Shown one piece after another: positions 22,265 through 36,382 of a DNA stretch of 64,000 nt (position 1 is the stretch's first letter; each line of letters starts with the position of its first letter). The notes beneath the pieces were generated by a model. It was given only the letters and a program-made list of their open reading frames with translations. It ran no database searches and was not told where the DNA came from. The position numbers were made by a program, and so were the translations under genes. This DNA is from Effrenium voratum (taxonomy: Eukaryota > Sar > Dinophyceae > Suessiales > Symbiodiniaceae), in the NCBI GenBank assembly GCA_963377175.1, contig CAUJNA010002157.1, forward strand, positions 179,399 to 243,398, written 5' to 3'.

Positions 22265-25200
22265 GTACGGTTTAGGTTGGTTCAGGTTGGTTTGGGTTGG
22301 TTCAGGTTGGTTCAGGTTGGTTCAGGTTGGTTCAGGTTGGTTCAGGTTGGTTTAGGTTGGTTTAGGTTGGTTCAGGTTGGTTTAGGTTGGTTGGTTGGTT
22401 CAGGTTGGTTCAGGTTGGTTCAGGTTGGTTCAGGTTGGTTCAGGTTGGTTTAGGTTGGTTCAGGTTGGTTTAGGTTGGTTTAGGTTGGTTCAGGTTGGTT
22501 CAGGTTGGTTCAGGTTGGTTCAGGTTGGTTCAGGTTGGTTTAGGTTGGTTCAGGTTGGTTCAGGTTGGTTCAGGTTGGTTCAGGTTGGTTCAGGTTGGTT
22601 CAGGTTGGTTCAGGTTGGTTTGGTTGGTGGTTAGGTTGGTTTGGTTGGTTCAGGTTGGTTTTGGTTGGTTGGTTTAGGTTGGTTCAGGTTGGTTTGGGTT
22701 GGTTCAGGTTGGTTCAGGTTGGTTCAGGTTGGTTCAGGTTGGTTCAGGTTGGTTTAGGTTGGTTTAGGTTGGTTCAGGTTGGTTTAGGTTGGTTTAGGTT
22801 GGTTCAGGTTGGTTCAGGTTGGTTCAGGTTGGTTCAGGTTGGTTCAGGTTGGTTCAGGTTGGTTTAGGTTGGTTCAGGTTGGTTTAGGTTGGTTTAGGTT
22901 GGTTCAGGTTGGTTCAGGTTGGTTGGTTGGTTCAGGTTGGTTCAGGTTGGTTTAGGTTGGTTCAGGTTGGTTCAGGTTGGTTTAGGTTGGTTCAGGTTGG
23001 TTTGGGTTGGTTTAGGTTGGTTCAGGTTGGTTTAGGTTGGTTCAGGTTGGTTTGGGTTGGTTCAGGTTGGTTCAGGTTGGTTCAGGTTGGTTCAGGTTGG
23101 TTCAGGTTGGTTTAGGTTGGTTCAGGTTGGTTCAGGTTGGTTCAGGTTGGTTTAGGTTGGTTCAGGTTGGTTCAGGTTGGTTTAGGTTGGTTCAGGTTGG
23201 TTTGGGTTGGTTTAGGTTGGTTCAGGTTGGTTCAGGTTGGTTTAGGTTGGTTCAGGTTGGTTCAGGTTGGTTTAGGTTGGTTCAGGTTGGTTGGTTGTTC
23301 AGGTTGGTTTGGGTTGGTTCAGGTTGGTTAGGTTGGTTTAGGTTGGTTCAGGTTGGTTTAGGTTGGTTTAGGTTGGTTTAGGTTGGTTCAGGTTGGTTCA
23401 GGTTGGTTCAGGTTGGTTCAGGTTGGTTCAGGTTGGTTCAGGTTGGTTCAGGTTGGTTTGGGTTGGTTTAGGTTGGTTCAGGTTGGTTTAGGTTGGTTCA
23501 GGTTGGTTTGGGTTGGTTCAGGTTGGTTCAGGTTGGTTCAGGTTGGTTTAGGTTGGTTCAGGTTGGTTTAGGTTGGTTTAGGTTGGTTCAGGTTGGTTTA
23601 GGTTGGTTTAGGTTGGTTCAGGATTGGTTTAGGTTGGTTCAGGTTGGTTGGGTTGGTTCAGGTTGGTTCAGGTTGGTTCAGGTTGGTTTAGGTTGGTTTA
23701 GGTTGGTTTAGGTTTGTTCAGGTTGGTTCTGGTTGGTTCAGGTTGGTTTAGGTTGGTTCAGGTTGGTTCAGGTTGGTTTAGGTTGGTTCAGGTTGGTTTG
23801 GGTTGGTTTAGGTTGGTTCAGGTTGGTTTAGGTTGGTTTAGGTTGGTTCAGGTTGGTTCAGGTTGGTTTAGGTTGGTTCAGGTTGGTTTGGGTTGGTTTA
23901 NNNNNNNNNNNNNNNNNNNNNNNNNNNNNNNNNNNNNNNNNNNNNNNNNNNNNNNNNNNNNNNNNNNNNNNNNNNNNNNNNNNNNNNNNNNNNNNNNNNN
24001 AGGTTGGTTCAGGTTGGTTTAGGTTGGTTTAGGTTGGTTTAGGTTGGTTTAGGTTGGTTTAGGTTGGTTTAGGTTGGTTTAGGTTGGTTCAGGTTGGTTT
24101 AGGTTGGTTTAGGTTGGTTCAGGTTGGTTCAGGTTGGTTTAGGTTGGTTCAAGGTTGGTTTAGTTGGTTCGGTTGGTTCAGGTTGGTTCAGGTTGGTTCA
24201 GGTTGGTTCAGGTTGGTTCAGGTTGGTTTAGGTTGGTTCAGGTTGGTTTAGGTTGGTTTAGGTTGGTTCAGGTTGGTTCAGGTTGGTTCAGGTTGGTTCA
24301 GGTTGGTTCAGGTTGGTTTAGGTTGGTTCAGGTTGGTTTAGGTTGGTTTAGGTTGGTTCAGGTTGGTTCAGGTTGGTTCAGGTTGGTTCAGGTTGGTTCA
24401 GGTTGGTTCAGGTTGGTTTGGGTTGGTTCAGGTTGGTTCAGGTTGGTTCAGGTTGGTTCAGGTTGGTTTAGGTTGGTTCAGGTTAGGGTTAGGTTGGTTT
24501 AGGTTGGTTTAGGTTGGTTCAGGTTGGTTTAGGTTGGTTCAGGTTGGTTTAGGTTGGTTCAGGTTGGTTCAGGTTGGTTTAGGTTGGTTCAGGTTGGTTC
24601 AGGTTTGGTTTAAGTTGATTTAGGTTGGTTCAGGTTGGTTTAGGTTGGTTTAGGTTGGTTCAGGTTGGTTCAGGTTGGTTTAGGTTGGTTCAGGTTGGTT
24701 CCGGTTAATTTAGGTTGGTTCAGGTTGGTTCAGGTTGGTTTAGGTTGGTTCAGGTTGGTTTAGGTTGGTTTAGGTTGGTTTAGGTTTGTTCAGGTTGGTT
24801 CAGGTTGGTTCAGGTTGGTTTAGGTTGGTTCAGGTTGGTTCAGGTTGGTTTAGGTTGGTTCAGGTTGGTTTGGGTTGGTTTAGGTTGGTTCAGGTTGGTT
24901 TAGGTTGGTTCAGGTTGGTTTGGGTTGGTTCAGGTTGGTTCAGGTTGGTTCAGGTTGGTTTAGGTTGGTTCAGGTTGGTTTAGGTTGGTTTAGGTTGGTT
25001 CAGGTTGGTTCAGGTTGGTTTAGGTTGGTTCAGGTTGGTTTAGGTTGGTTCAGGTTGGTTCAGGTTGGTTTAGGTTGGTTCAGGTTGGTTTAGGTTGGTT
25101 TAGGTTGGTTTAGGTTTGTTCAGGTTGGTTCAGGTTGGTTCAGGTTGGTTTAGGTTGGTTCAGGTTGGTTCAGGTTGGTTTAGGTGGTTCAGGTTGGTTT

Positions 25201-25690
25201 GGGTTGGTTTAGGTTGGTTCAGGTTGGTTTAGGTTGGTTCAGGTTGGTTTGGGTTGGTTCAGGTTGGTTCAGGTTGGTTCAGGTTGGTTGGTTGGTTCAG
25301 GTTGGTTTAGTTCAGGTTGGTTTAGGTTGGTTTAGGTTGGTTCAGGTTGGTTCAGGTTGGTTCAGGTTGGTTCAGGTTGGTTCAGGTTGGTTTAGGTTGG
25401 TTCAGGTTGGTTTAGGTTGGTTTAGGTTGGTTCAGGTTGGTTCAGGTTGGTTCAGGTTGGTTCAGGTTGGTTCAGGTTGGTTTAGGTTGGTTTAGGTTTG
25501 TTCAGGTTGGTTCAGGTTGGTTGGGTTGGTTCAGGTTGGTTCAGGTTGGTTCAGGTTGGTTTGGGTTGGTTCAGGTTGGTTCAGGTTGGTTTGGGTTGGT
25601 TTGGGTTGGTTCAGGTTGGTTTAGGTCAGGTTGGTTTGGGTTGGTTTAGGTTGGTTCGGGTTGGTTTAGGTTGGTGTAGGTTGGTTTAAG
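22265..25690 (+). repeat. 3.4 kb satellite of 10-bp unit GGTTGGTTCA / GGTTGGTTTA
   Basis: More than 300 head-to-tail 10-bp units alternate mainly between ...TTCA and ...TTTA, with less frequent ...TTTG. A nine-unit (90 bp) higher-order pattern, five CA units, TA, CA, TA, TA, is seen twice consecutively at 24171-24350 and again in 25331-25440. A rarer GGTTTGTTCA variant recurs at 23711, 24783, 25113 and 25495, the middle two 330 bp apart. The 100-N gap lies inside. The G-rich strand is +. Peptides such as VQVGSGWFRL are translation artefacts. Confidence 0.95.
23901..24000. other. assembly gap (100 N)
   Basis: A run of exactly 100 N within the 10-bp satellite. The round number suggests a scaffolding gap of unknown true length, so the satellite length is a minimum. 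Confidence 0.98.
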
Positions 25691-26198
25691 TTGCCGTGGG
25701 TTTTGGTTGGCGAAAGAAGGCTGGGTGAAAAAAAATTATGGGGAGCAGATCTGATCCAGTTGCCCATGGCATTGTCTTTGCTCCAATGCTGGAGACACGC
25801 AAATCGCCGAGACTCGGCTCCTTCCCGGATCGTTTTGCGGGTCTCTGATTCGTTGTAGTTGCTTTGTGTTTACTTTAGAGTTCTGAGCCTCAGGCTCAGT
25901 CGACCTTTCACCCCATTTCCTTTTAAGTTCCTCTGCATTATTGCGGTGCAGCGCCATTTCCCCCTGAGTTGCCTCTACTTCCGTGCACCTCCCCTTTATT
26001 ACCCTCTCCCTTCCTTCGACTCCTCACCATCTAATAGCTGCCAATGGACAGCGGTGAGGAGAGAAGGGCACCTTTCCCTTTCTAAACCTTTACCTTTCTA
26101 TATCTCTCTCTTTGCCTCTCTTCCAAGCCACTTTTCCTCCAGTACATTCTGAATGTGGCATATATAGAAGAGAGGCAACGAGAGAAAGGAATGGATTG

Positions 26199-26425
26199 AC
26201 AAGTTGGTTTGTTTGGGTTGGTTGGGTTGCATCGGTCGGTCGGTCGGTCGGTCTGGTTTGGTTGGTTGGTTGGTCTGGTTTGGTTGGTTGGTCTGGTTTG
26301 GTTGGTTGGTTGGTTTGGTTTGGTTTGGTTGGTTTGTTTTGATTCGTTTGGTTCGTTTGGTCGGTTTGGCGGTTTGGTTGGCTTGGTTGGTCGGTTTGGT
26401 TGCTTTGGTTTGTTACATTTGTTGG
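26199..26425 (+). repeat. G/T-rich GGTTTGGTTGG and GGTC simple repeat
   Basis: Tandem GGTTGGTT, TCGGTCGG and GGTTTGGTT blocks over about 220 bp. The G/T strand is +, as in the satellite upstream. Confidence 0.85.
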
Positions 26426-26639
26426 TCCCTATCGTCCAAGCGGGAGATGGCTGATGTTTCTTGCAAAGGAGGTCCCACACTTGACTGCTATTGGGTTGGA
26501 TCTTTAGACTTTAACTTTATGGAAAATCCAGGGTTTTCCATTAACCCCCCCCCCCCCCCCAAACAAAAAAAAAACAGGAGAAAGAACAGTTAAACTTTTT
26601 GCAGGGGGGTCAACAGCAAAACCAAGCACAAGGAGCCCA

Positions 26640-26737
26640 TGAGTTGCACAACTTTCCAGTGACCCGACTCGAGTTGCAGCCCCGGCCAGGCGAAGCCCAC
26701 GCCAGCGCCCTCTGAGATCAGCAGGCCGCGAGCCGGA
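26640..26737 (-). CDS. minus-strand exon candidate
   Basis: On minus the frame reads DPARGLLISEGAGVGFAWPG then LQLESGHWKVVQLMGSL, protein-like with moderate GC3. It is the only minus-strand exon candidate outside the retroelement, so either the strand call is wrong or a separate gene begins here. The plus frames are poorer. Confidence 0.35.
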
Positions 26738-26739
26738 TC

Positions 26740-27708
26740 CTCCTAACATGGCGCCGGTTTTTGGGGTCGTTTCCTGCACGAGGAAACGGATTTTCCGGGA
26801 AGGTGCTAGGTTTGAGACGGAAGTGAAGGTGAGTCAGGGACAGCCCCATGAAGCCGTTCTGATTCTTTACGTGGTTTTGTGGATAGACGTTGTGTGTGTG
26901 TGTGCTTTTGGGTATCTTCCATTGCAGGAGGGGGGTTGACCAGACCGCCTTTTCCTGTTTGGGGAAGCTTCATCAATTTGTTCGTTGCCTGGTGAGAACC
27001 CACATGAGACCTGCTTGGCATGTGTCGACATGGAGGGAACCTACCTTGGCCAGGTGAAAAACAAGAGCAACACAAATGGAAAGCAACTAGTCGAAAGGTT
27101 ACTAGTTCTATCAATAATGTAAGTGTCAGAATTTGCAACAGCGGCAGGGAAGCAAAAACAGCGCTTGCATGGTGGGAGCATCGTACCTCAATCAAGGTGC
27201 ACACTGCCCGAAATGAGACCGGAATCACGTCAAAAGTATATTCCTGAGAAGCACAAAGAGAGGAAGGGACAGAGCTGGCAAAAGTAGACCAACAAAGTGG
27301 GCACTTTGTTTGGTGTACATGGATGCCATTTTCAAAGTAGCCTGTAGCCCTTCTTATGCTGGCTTAATGACTAAGAATGGTCATGGATCCTTTCAGTTCA
27401 AGGAACCACGATCATGGTTCATCTGATCACTTTTGACCACGGCACACGCGGCTTTTGCTTTGGCGGCAATCACTTGCTGACGGTGGTGCTCGGCTGCGGG
27501 TTCGCGCTTTGCAACCAAGATTGCCCTTGTTGGGCTTCATTCCATGTGCTCTTTGCGCTCCCTTTTGGGGTGGCAGACCAGTTTTGCCCCCCTCCAGGTC
27601 TATGAAACCCGAACAGAGGGTCAGAGTGATCCTCGTCCAAGAAGAGCTTCCTCTATCCTTCCGTGCAGAAAAGGAGGCTCTGGGGTTCTACTTCCCCCAG
27701 TAGTGCCC
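26740..27708. other. no gene seen
   Basis: Mixed DNA with a GTGTGT run at about 26890. No biased coding block. Confidence 0.35.
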
Positions 27709-27862
27709 TTTTACCTCATTTTGGAGGAGGCTTCCCCTACCAAAATAGACCACAGAAAAGACATCGGGTACCCCTGTTCTAGCCTCTCGAGTTTGCTTAA
27801 GCTTATTAAGACGAGTTTTTCCCCGTTGGTTTTAAAGGGAATCGATCACTACTGGAACTATT
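27709..27862 (+). repeat. dispersed repeat families B and C, first copy of C
   Basis: 27709-27790 matches the family B copy at 10488-10565. The following 27791-27862 (TTTGCTTAAG, TTTTCCCCGTTGGTTTTAAA, GGGAATCGATCACTACTGG) recurs diverged at 28502-28562. Confidence 0.5.
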
Positions 27863-27879
27863 CCCTCTGGACCTAAGTT

Positions 27880-28035
27880 CCACGTCCATCGGCTCGGGCG
27901 ACGTGGCTCAGGACCTCGGCGCGGCGATCTGCGCCGGGGGGCGCGCCCTACCCCGGCGCCCCGCCGGCCGGGGGACCTGGGGACCTCAGGCACTCCGAGG
28001 ACTGGCCGTGTGTGCGGCACTGCACCCCGAAGTCA
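27880..28035 (+). CDS. exon candidate, unknown
   Basis: Frame TSIGSGDVAQDLGAAICAGG, RALPRRPAGRGTWGPQALRG, LAVCAALHPEVRW. It is one of the longest GC-rich blocks, with heavy GC3. Family A repeat copy 4 starts directly at its 3' end, which marks the probable exon/intron border. The AAICAGG and ALRGLAVCAALHP pieces look helical. Function not recognised. Confidence 0.5.
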
Positions 28036-28037
28036 GA

Positions 28038-28158
28038 TGGCTGTGGTTGTCAAAAACGTTGTGGTTGATCCCACTTTGGGGTTTCGGTGAATTCACCACC
28101 CATTTTAGGCTTTGTTTGAGTGGGGATTGGGATGTTCACTGACCCATGGCCAGATGGC
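28038..28158 (+). repeat. dispersed repeat family A, copy 4
   Basis: GGCTGTGGTTGTCAAAA, GGTGAATTCACCACCCATTT, GTGGGGATTGGGATGTTCAC and GACCCATGGCCAGAT follow in the same order as in copy 3. It abuts an exon candidate. Confidence 0.75.
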
Positions 28159-28501
28159 CCACTTCTGGGATGGCCTCGCAACAGAGACACGCAACCAACA
28201 TTGGTTGCAGTCCGCCTACTTCAACGTTTTCCAGGCCTCAAAGCTGACCGACTGTGCCTTTGGTTGGAAGCCACCAGGCTCAGCATTGCGCATCTCTGCC
28301 GGGGGGAACAACAGTCAAACAGTTTTTTCTTGAACCCAACGCCCCTTTTCTTGGAGCTTTCTTCCAAACCTATGCGCCTTGAGTTTGTTTCTTGCACCAG
28401 AGCTTGGGGTTCAAGCGTTCGGGGTGGGGATACCAGCGGGCTGCTTTTGCCGGACGGAATGGAGCTAGAACTTCGGAAGGTTCCACCTACTCACACCTTC
28501 C

Positions 28502-28562
28502 ATTTGCTTAAGGATAGATTTTATTTTCCGCTGTTGGTTTTAACGGGAATCTATCACTGCTG
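28502..28562 (+). repeat. dispersed repeat family C, second copy
   Basis: TTTGCTTAAGGATAG..., TTTTCCGCTGTTGGTTTTAA, CGGGAATCTATCACTGCTGG parallels 27791-27862. Confidence 0.5.
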
Positions 28563-28753
28563 GGTTTTGTTATTTTTTCCGGTGGACTTGTTGAGCAAAT
28601 GGAAGAGACACATGTCCCAGGTGCGGCTGGCGACAGGCTCCAGGCAGAGCACGGCGGCAAGGCCGTCGGGAGGGGTCGGGAGGGCTCTCCCGTTTGCTTC
28701 TGCGCCTTGAGAATAGTGGAATCTCCGGAGTTGTTGCCTTTTCAGAAACCAAC

Positions 28754-31741
<2,988 letters not shown>

Positions 31742-32584
31742 TGCCAATTGATCTTCCTTACAAGCCGGCCCAAAAGGGGGACCTATTTCAAGAAACCCAC
31801 ACATGGCATGGCCAGCCCGGCCAGGCAACTGCCCAGCCGACTGACGAGCAGGGCGGCCAAATGAACTGACCCGATGTCGCCTGTTCTTTGCCCTGGCAAC
31901 TCACCTGGGGCAGGGGCATCAAAATGAGGTTCTCTTCAAATTCCATGCAGACCTGCTGGGGAGAAACCTGTCCTACATGTGAGGTTTCAGTCTTTTTGCA
32001 AGGGCGGATTTTGCACACCATGGCGTGAACGTAATTGCATGAATTGCGTTCGGGGCTTCCAGAAAAACCAGCTACGGTGTTGGTGTTTCACCTGAGAGAA
32101 AGAAGTGTTTTCCCCAAAAGGACGGGATTGTATCAACTGCTGTTTCGGCCGTGCAATTCAGCGGATCGGCCAGCCTTACACAGACCTGCGAAGAGGGCGT
32201 GAGAAGTCTAGCAGCCCTGCTTGCTTCGGCGATTCGGTGCGCCTTCGGTAGGCCAGAATTATGGGAGTCCTCACCCAAGCTGTGGGAATGACCCCAATCG
32301 GCTGGCCCCTCGTCCGGAAGAACCAAGTACCTAGGATACATTCAAAGGTATCTGCAACATGCTTCTTTCCGTGTGTTGGACGCGGGTCTATTTAGCCGCT
32401 TAGCCTTGTCCACCTCATCGCACGGCATTCTGTGATAAGGCGCAGCCAGCGCGCTGCGCCTCACGCAGCAGTCGTCTTGCCGGCGGAAGTTTTTGCTTGC
32501 ATGCCCAGCTTTTGCATTCTTGGCGGGCAGCAGTCAAGCAACCGAGATAATGTAAGGGAGCCCAGCTTCTTGTGATTCTGCTTT
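31742..32584. other. upstream flank of the Cys-rich gene, no gene seen
   Basis: Ordinary-complexity DNA between the CA tract and the single-exon gene. No biased frame and no TATA-like element are evident; dinoflagellate promoters generally lack TATA, so absence is uninformative. Confidence 0.35.
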
Positions 32585-32585
32585 C

Positions 32586-32597
32586 GTTTGGCTCCAG
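32586..32597 (+). promoter_or_regulatory. possible relic spliced-leader remnant
   Basis: GTTTGGCTCCAG lies 64 bp upstream of the ATG of the single-exon gene. It shares TTTGGCTC and a terminal AG with the 3' end of the dinoflagellate spliced leader (TTTTGGCTCAAG). Relic leaders mark genes that re-entered the genome through an mRNA copy. One mismatch in 11 bases is weak evidence. Confidence 0.25.
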
Positions 32598-32660
32598 CGG
32601 CTACGACTTCGATCCGTAAGTACTCTTGCTTGCCTGACTGCCCAGTGGCCGCACATCGCA

Positions 32661-33293
32661 ATGCCGGACATCGCCAAGTCGGACATCAACTCCAACCTGG
32701 ACCGCGACAAGATGTTCTCGGAGCTCTGGTGGCTGAACTACTGCTTCTGCGAGGGCGTGGGCATCGGCGCAGTGGGGAATCCCTTCTTTGGCGGCGAGGC
32801 GGTGAACATTTGCCTGCACTCCAAGTGTGAGATGACCGATGTGGGGGACCCCTTCTGCTCCTCCATGCGCGTGTGCCTGTGCATCACCGACCAGTGCGCC
32901 CTCCCGCCGGCCAAAGGCTCCCCGATCTGTGTGTGCTTCAACAAGAAGCTGGCAGGAGACGACGGCTGGAGCGGGCAGCAGCTCTTCGATTGGTCCACGG
33001 GCTTCGGCGACACCTTCTGGGTCTACTACATCTTCTGCCTGGGCTGCGGCGTGACCGCGCCTTCGGCCAACGGCCGCCCGTTGTTCGCCGTGCAGTTCAA
33101 GGAGTTGTGCATCAAGGGAGGCACAAAGTTGGCGACTCCTATGGAAGGCGGCAAGCTTTGCTCCGCAGTGAGTACGCGCTTGTGCCTTTGGGACCAGTGT
33201 GCGATGCCGCCGGCTGAAGGATCACCAATGTTCGTGTGCTTCAACTTCCTGAACCCCAAGACCGGCGCCAAGCCTTTGGGCTACGGAGCATAA
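32661..33293 (+). CDS. single-exon Cys-rich protein with internal duplication
   Basis: A 210-residue intact frame, the clearest gene in the window, with strong GC3 and ATG at 32661 just after CACATCGCA. It has 17 cysteines, many as CxC (28/30, 72/74, 90/92) or CxxC (126/129), and aromatic runs (SELWWLNYCFC; FWVYYIFCLGC). The protein is two related halves: about 22-96 ends DQCALPPAKGSPICVCFN, and about 119-197 ends DQCAMPPAEGSPMFVCFN, each preceded by an aromatic segment and a CxxxxRxCL strip. There is no classical signal peptide. I recall similar unnamed proteins only from dinoflagellate transcriptomes; I assign no function. Metal binding or thiol chemistry is conceivable from CxC density but unproven. 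The lack of introns contrasts with the fragmented exons around it and fits dinoflagellate single-exon genes. Confidence 0.9.
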   Translation: MPDIAKSDINSNLDRDKMFSELWWLNYCFCEGVGIGAVGNPFFGGEAVNICLHSKCEMTDVGDPFCSSMRVCLCITDQCALPPAKGSPICVCFNKKLAGDDGWSGQQLFDWSTGFGDTFWVYYIFCLGCGVTAPSANGRPLFAVQFKELCIKGGTKLATPMEGGKLCSAVSTRLCLWDQCAMPPAEGSPMFVCFNFLNPKTGAKPLGYGA

Positions 33294-33573
33294 GTGGCCG
33301 ACGGATCACAAGGGCCACACAGACCCAGTGTTTGAGTGGCACTATCGCTGCCAGCGAACCTGCTGGGGTGACACCTGAATAAGCCGCTTGGCGGGCCTTG
33401 CCGGGGTGGAGGCACAATTGTCACAACCCGGTTCGTTCCTTCTCCAAGAGAGCTTGACTTTGAACTGATTTTGCATCATCTCTGGCCTTAGGAGAAAACA
33501 GCTTGTGCTTTCTTCCGCTTCTGTCCAGATTCGCACGCTCTCTTTGCTTTATGCCGGATTCCGGGAATCGGAG
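33294..33573. other. 3' flank of the Cys-rich gene
   Basis: No polyadenylation consensus is recognisable (dinoflagellates lack AATAAA use). No coding block. Confidence 0.3.
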
Positions 33574-33587
33574 TCGGATGTTCGCCA

Positions 33588-33660
33588 GGTCGACGCCTGC
33601 GATCTCACCGTCGCGCCCGACCGAGGAGCTGCTGGCGTCCGGCTGGCTCCCGGTTTGGTC
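33588..33660 (+). CDS. exon candidate, unknown
   Basis: After a CAG the frame reads STPAISPSRPTEELLASGWL then PV, with almost all third positions G or C. A second frame (DACDLTVAPDRGAAGVRLAP) is also open, so the frame is uncertain. Confidence 0.35.
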
Positions 33661-34159
33661 ACAGCGGACTCAATCAAATTTGACCCTTGCCTCATCTTGG
33701 CTTTGTGGTGCACTGGTTTTAGGTGCCTGGTCAATTTGACTGGGGTGCAGCGTGGCCACGTTAAGCAACAAGCGGAGACCTGGGAAACATGGAGGATCTT
33801 AGCTGCAAACCAACGGTTGGGCAATACTGACTGGCAAGTCATTGGTTGGCAAACAGGAAGGTAATGAAGGTCTGGTTCATGTCCGACCACTTCTGAGGTT
33901 GGTCTCCCTTGAAGTTCATTGCCGCTCGACTTACCGTCGCAATGGCGCGGCTTTTCCCTACTTCAGCCACGTTCAGGTTGCCCCTGGAATTGGTGGCTTG
34001 GATTGGCAACTGGAGACTTGACTTGAACCCCTCATTCTTGAGCCACCCAACCTCAAAGCCACACCACCGGGGCTTCAAGCTACCAAGTGGAATGGCGCAC
34101 CGGCTGGGATCGAGGAGCGACGCTCACAGACTGGTTCCTCGAAGGCTTCGGGATGGCAG

Positions 34160-35465
34160 GGTTGTTTGTTTGTTTGTTTGTTTGTTTGGTTGGTTGGTGG
34201 GTTGGTTGTTTGCTTGGTTGGTTGGTTGGTTGGTTGTTTGTTTGTTTGTTTGTTTGTTTGTTTGTCGGTCTGTTTGTTTGTTTGTTTGTTTGTTTGCTTG
34301 CTTGTTTGTTTGTTTCGTTGTTTGGTTGGTTGTTTGGTTGGTTGTTTGTTTGTTTGGTTGGTTGTTTGTTTGGTTGGTTGTTTGTTTGTTTGGTTGGTTG
34401 GTTGGTTGGTTGGTTGTTTGTTTGGTTGGTTGGTTGGTTGTTTGTTTGTTTGTTTGTTTGTTTGTTTGTTTGGTTGTTTGCTTGTTTGTTTGTTTGTTTG
34501 GTTGGTTGGTTGGTTGTTTGGTTGTTTGTTTGTTTGTTTGTTTGGTTGATTGTTTGTTGGTTTGGTTGTTTGGTCGGTTGGTTGTTTGTTTGATTGCTTA
34601 TTTTGGTTGGTTGTTGGTTTGTTTGTTTGGTTTGTTGTTTGTTTGTTTGTTTGTTTGTTTGTTTGTTTGGTTGTTTTGTTGTTGTTTTTTGTTTGTTTGT
34701 TTGTTTTTTTGTTTGTTTGATTGTTTGATTGTTTGATTGATTGATTGTTTGATTGCGTTTTTTCCCGGTCTTGTTTTTTGTTTGTTTTTGTTTGGTTGGT
34801 TGTTTGTTTGTTTGGTTGTATGTATTGTTGTTTGTTTGTTTGTTTGTTTAGTTGGTTGGTTGACTGTTTGGTTGGTTAGTTGGTTGGTTGGTTGTTTGTT
34901 TGTTTGTTTGTTTGGTTGTTTGGTTGGTTGGTTGGTTGTTTGGTTGCTTGTTTGTTTCGTTGGTTGGTTGGTTGGTTGGTTGGTTGGTTGGTTGGTTGGT
35001 TGGTTGGTTGGTTGGTTGGTTTCTTGTTTGTTTCGTTGGTTGGTTGGTTGTTTGTTTGTTTGTTTGTTTGTTTGTTTGTTTGTTTGTTTCGTTGGTTGGT
35101 TTTTTGTTTGTTTGTTTCTTTTGTTGGTTGGTGTGTTGGTTGGTGTGTTGGTTGGTTGGTTGGTTGGTTGGTTGTTTGTTTGTTTGTTTGTTTGTTTGTT
35201 TGGTTTGTTTGGTGGGTTGGTTGTTTGTTTGTTTGGTTGTTTTTGTTTTTGTTTGTTTGGTGGGTTGGTTGTTTGTTTGGTTGTTTGTTTTTTTAGCTGG
35301 TTGCTTGTTTGTTTGCTTGTCGGGCTGTTTTTGATTGTTTGTTTGTTTGCTTTGTTGTTTGGTTGGTTGGTTGGTTGTTGTTTGGCTGGTTGTTTGTTTG
35401 GCTTTTTGTTCGTGCATGTGTTTGTTTGTTCGTGTATGTGTTTGTTTGTTCGTGTGTTGTTTGCG
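34160..35465 (+). repeat. 1.3 kb G/T tetranucleotide repeat (TTTG and GGTT)
   Basis: Long runs of GTTTGTTT alternate with GGTTGGTT, plus GTTTG/GTTTC variants. The + strand nearly lacks A and C. Open frames are artefacts. Confidence 0.95.
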
Positions 35466-35481
35466 TGTTGTTTGTGCGTCG

Positions 35482-36020
<539 letters not shown>

Positions 36021-36382
36021 GGAAATCGTAGTTGTGGCGGACTTTTTGGATTACTGCCCAATCATACATACATAGACAGGTTTCATGTCTGGTCGACTTT
36101 GTTTGCGCAACCATTAAAAGCAATGCGGGAACGGAGGGCATTTGCAAATGTTCACGTCGGTTCCAGCCCGCATCGTACGTGTGGCTTCGACACTGGGTCC
36201 CTCATTGTTTCCATGGTCCGGGATGCTTCTTTTGGAACGCAGCCATCAAGTCAGATATCCTGGATTCGAACAACAAGTGTTTTGGAAAGAGGGATGGGGA
36301 GCCAACCAAAGGTGTCCGCAACCCAACTGTAGAAGACAGTCCAGTTTCCCATGGTTCCTCCTTGAAGCCGCCGATTCTGCCT

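Noticed and set aside
22265..25690. Many open frames giving VQVGSGWFRL repeats
   Set aside because: They arise from the 10-bp unit in all three + frames; no start context or codon bias independent of the repeat.
22265..25690. CRISPR array interpretation of the regular repeats
   Set aside because: No unique spacers; the unit is 10 bp and the genome is eukaryotic.
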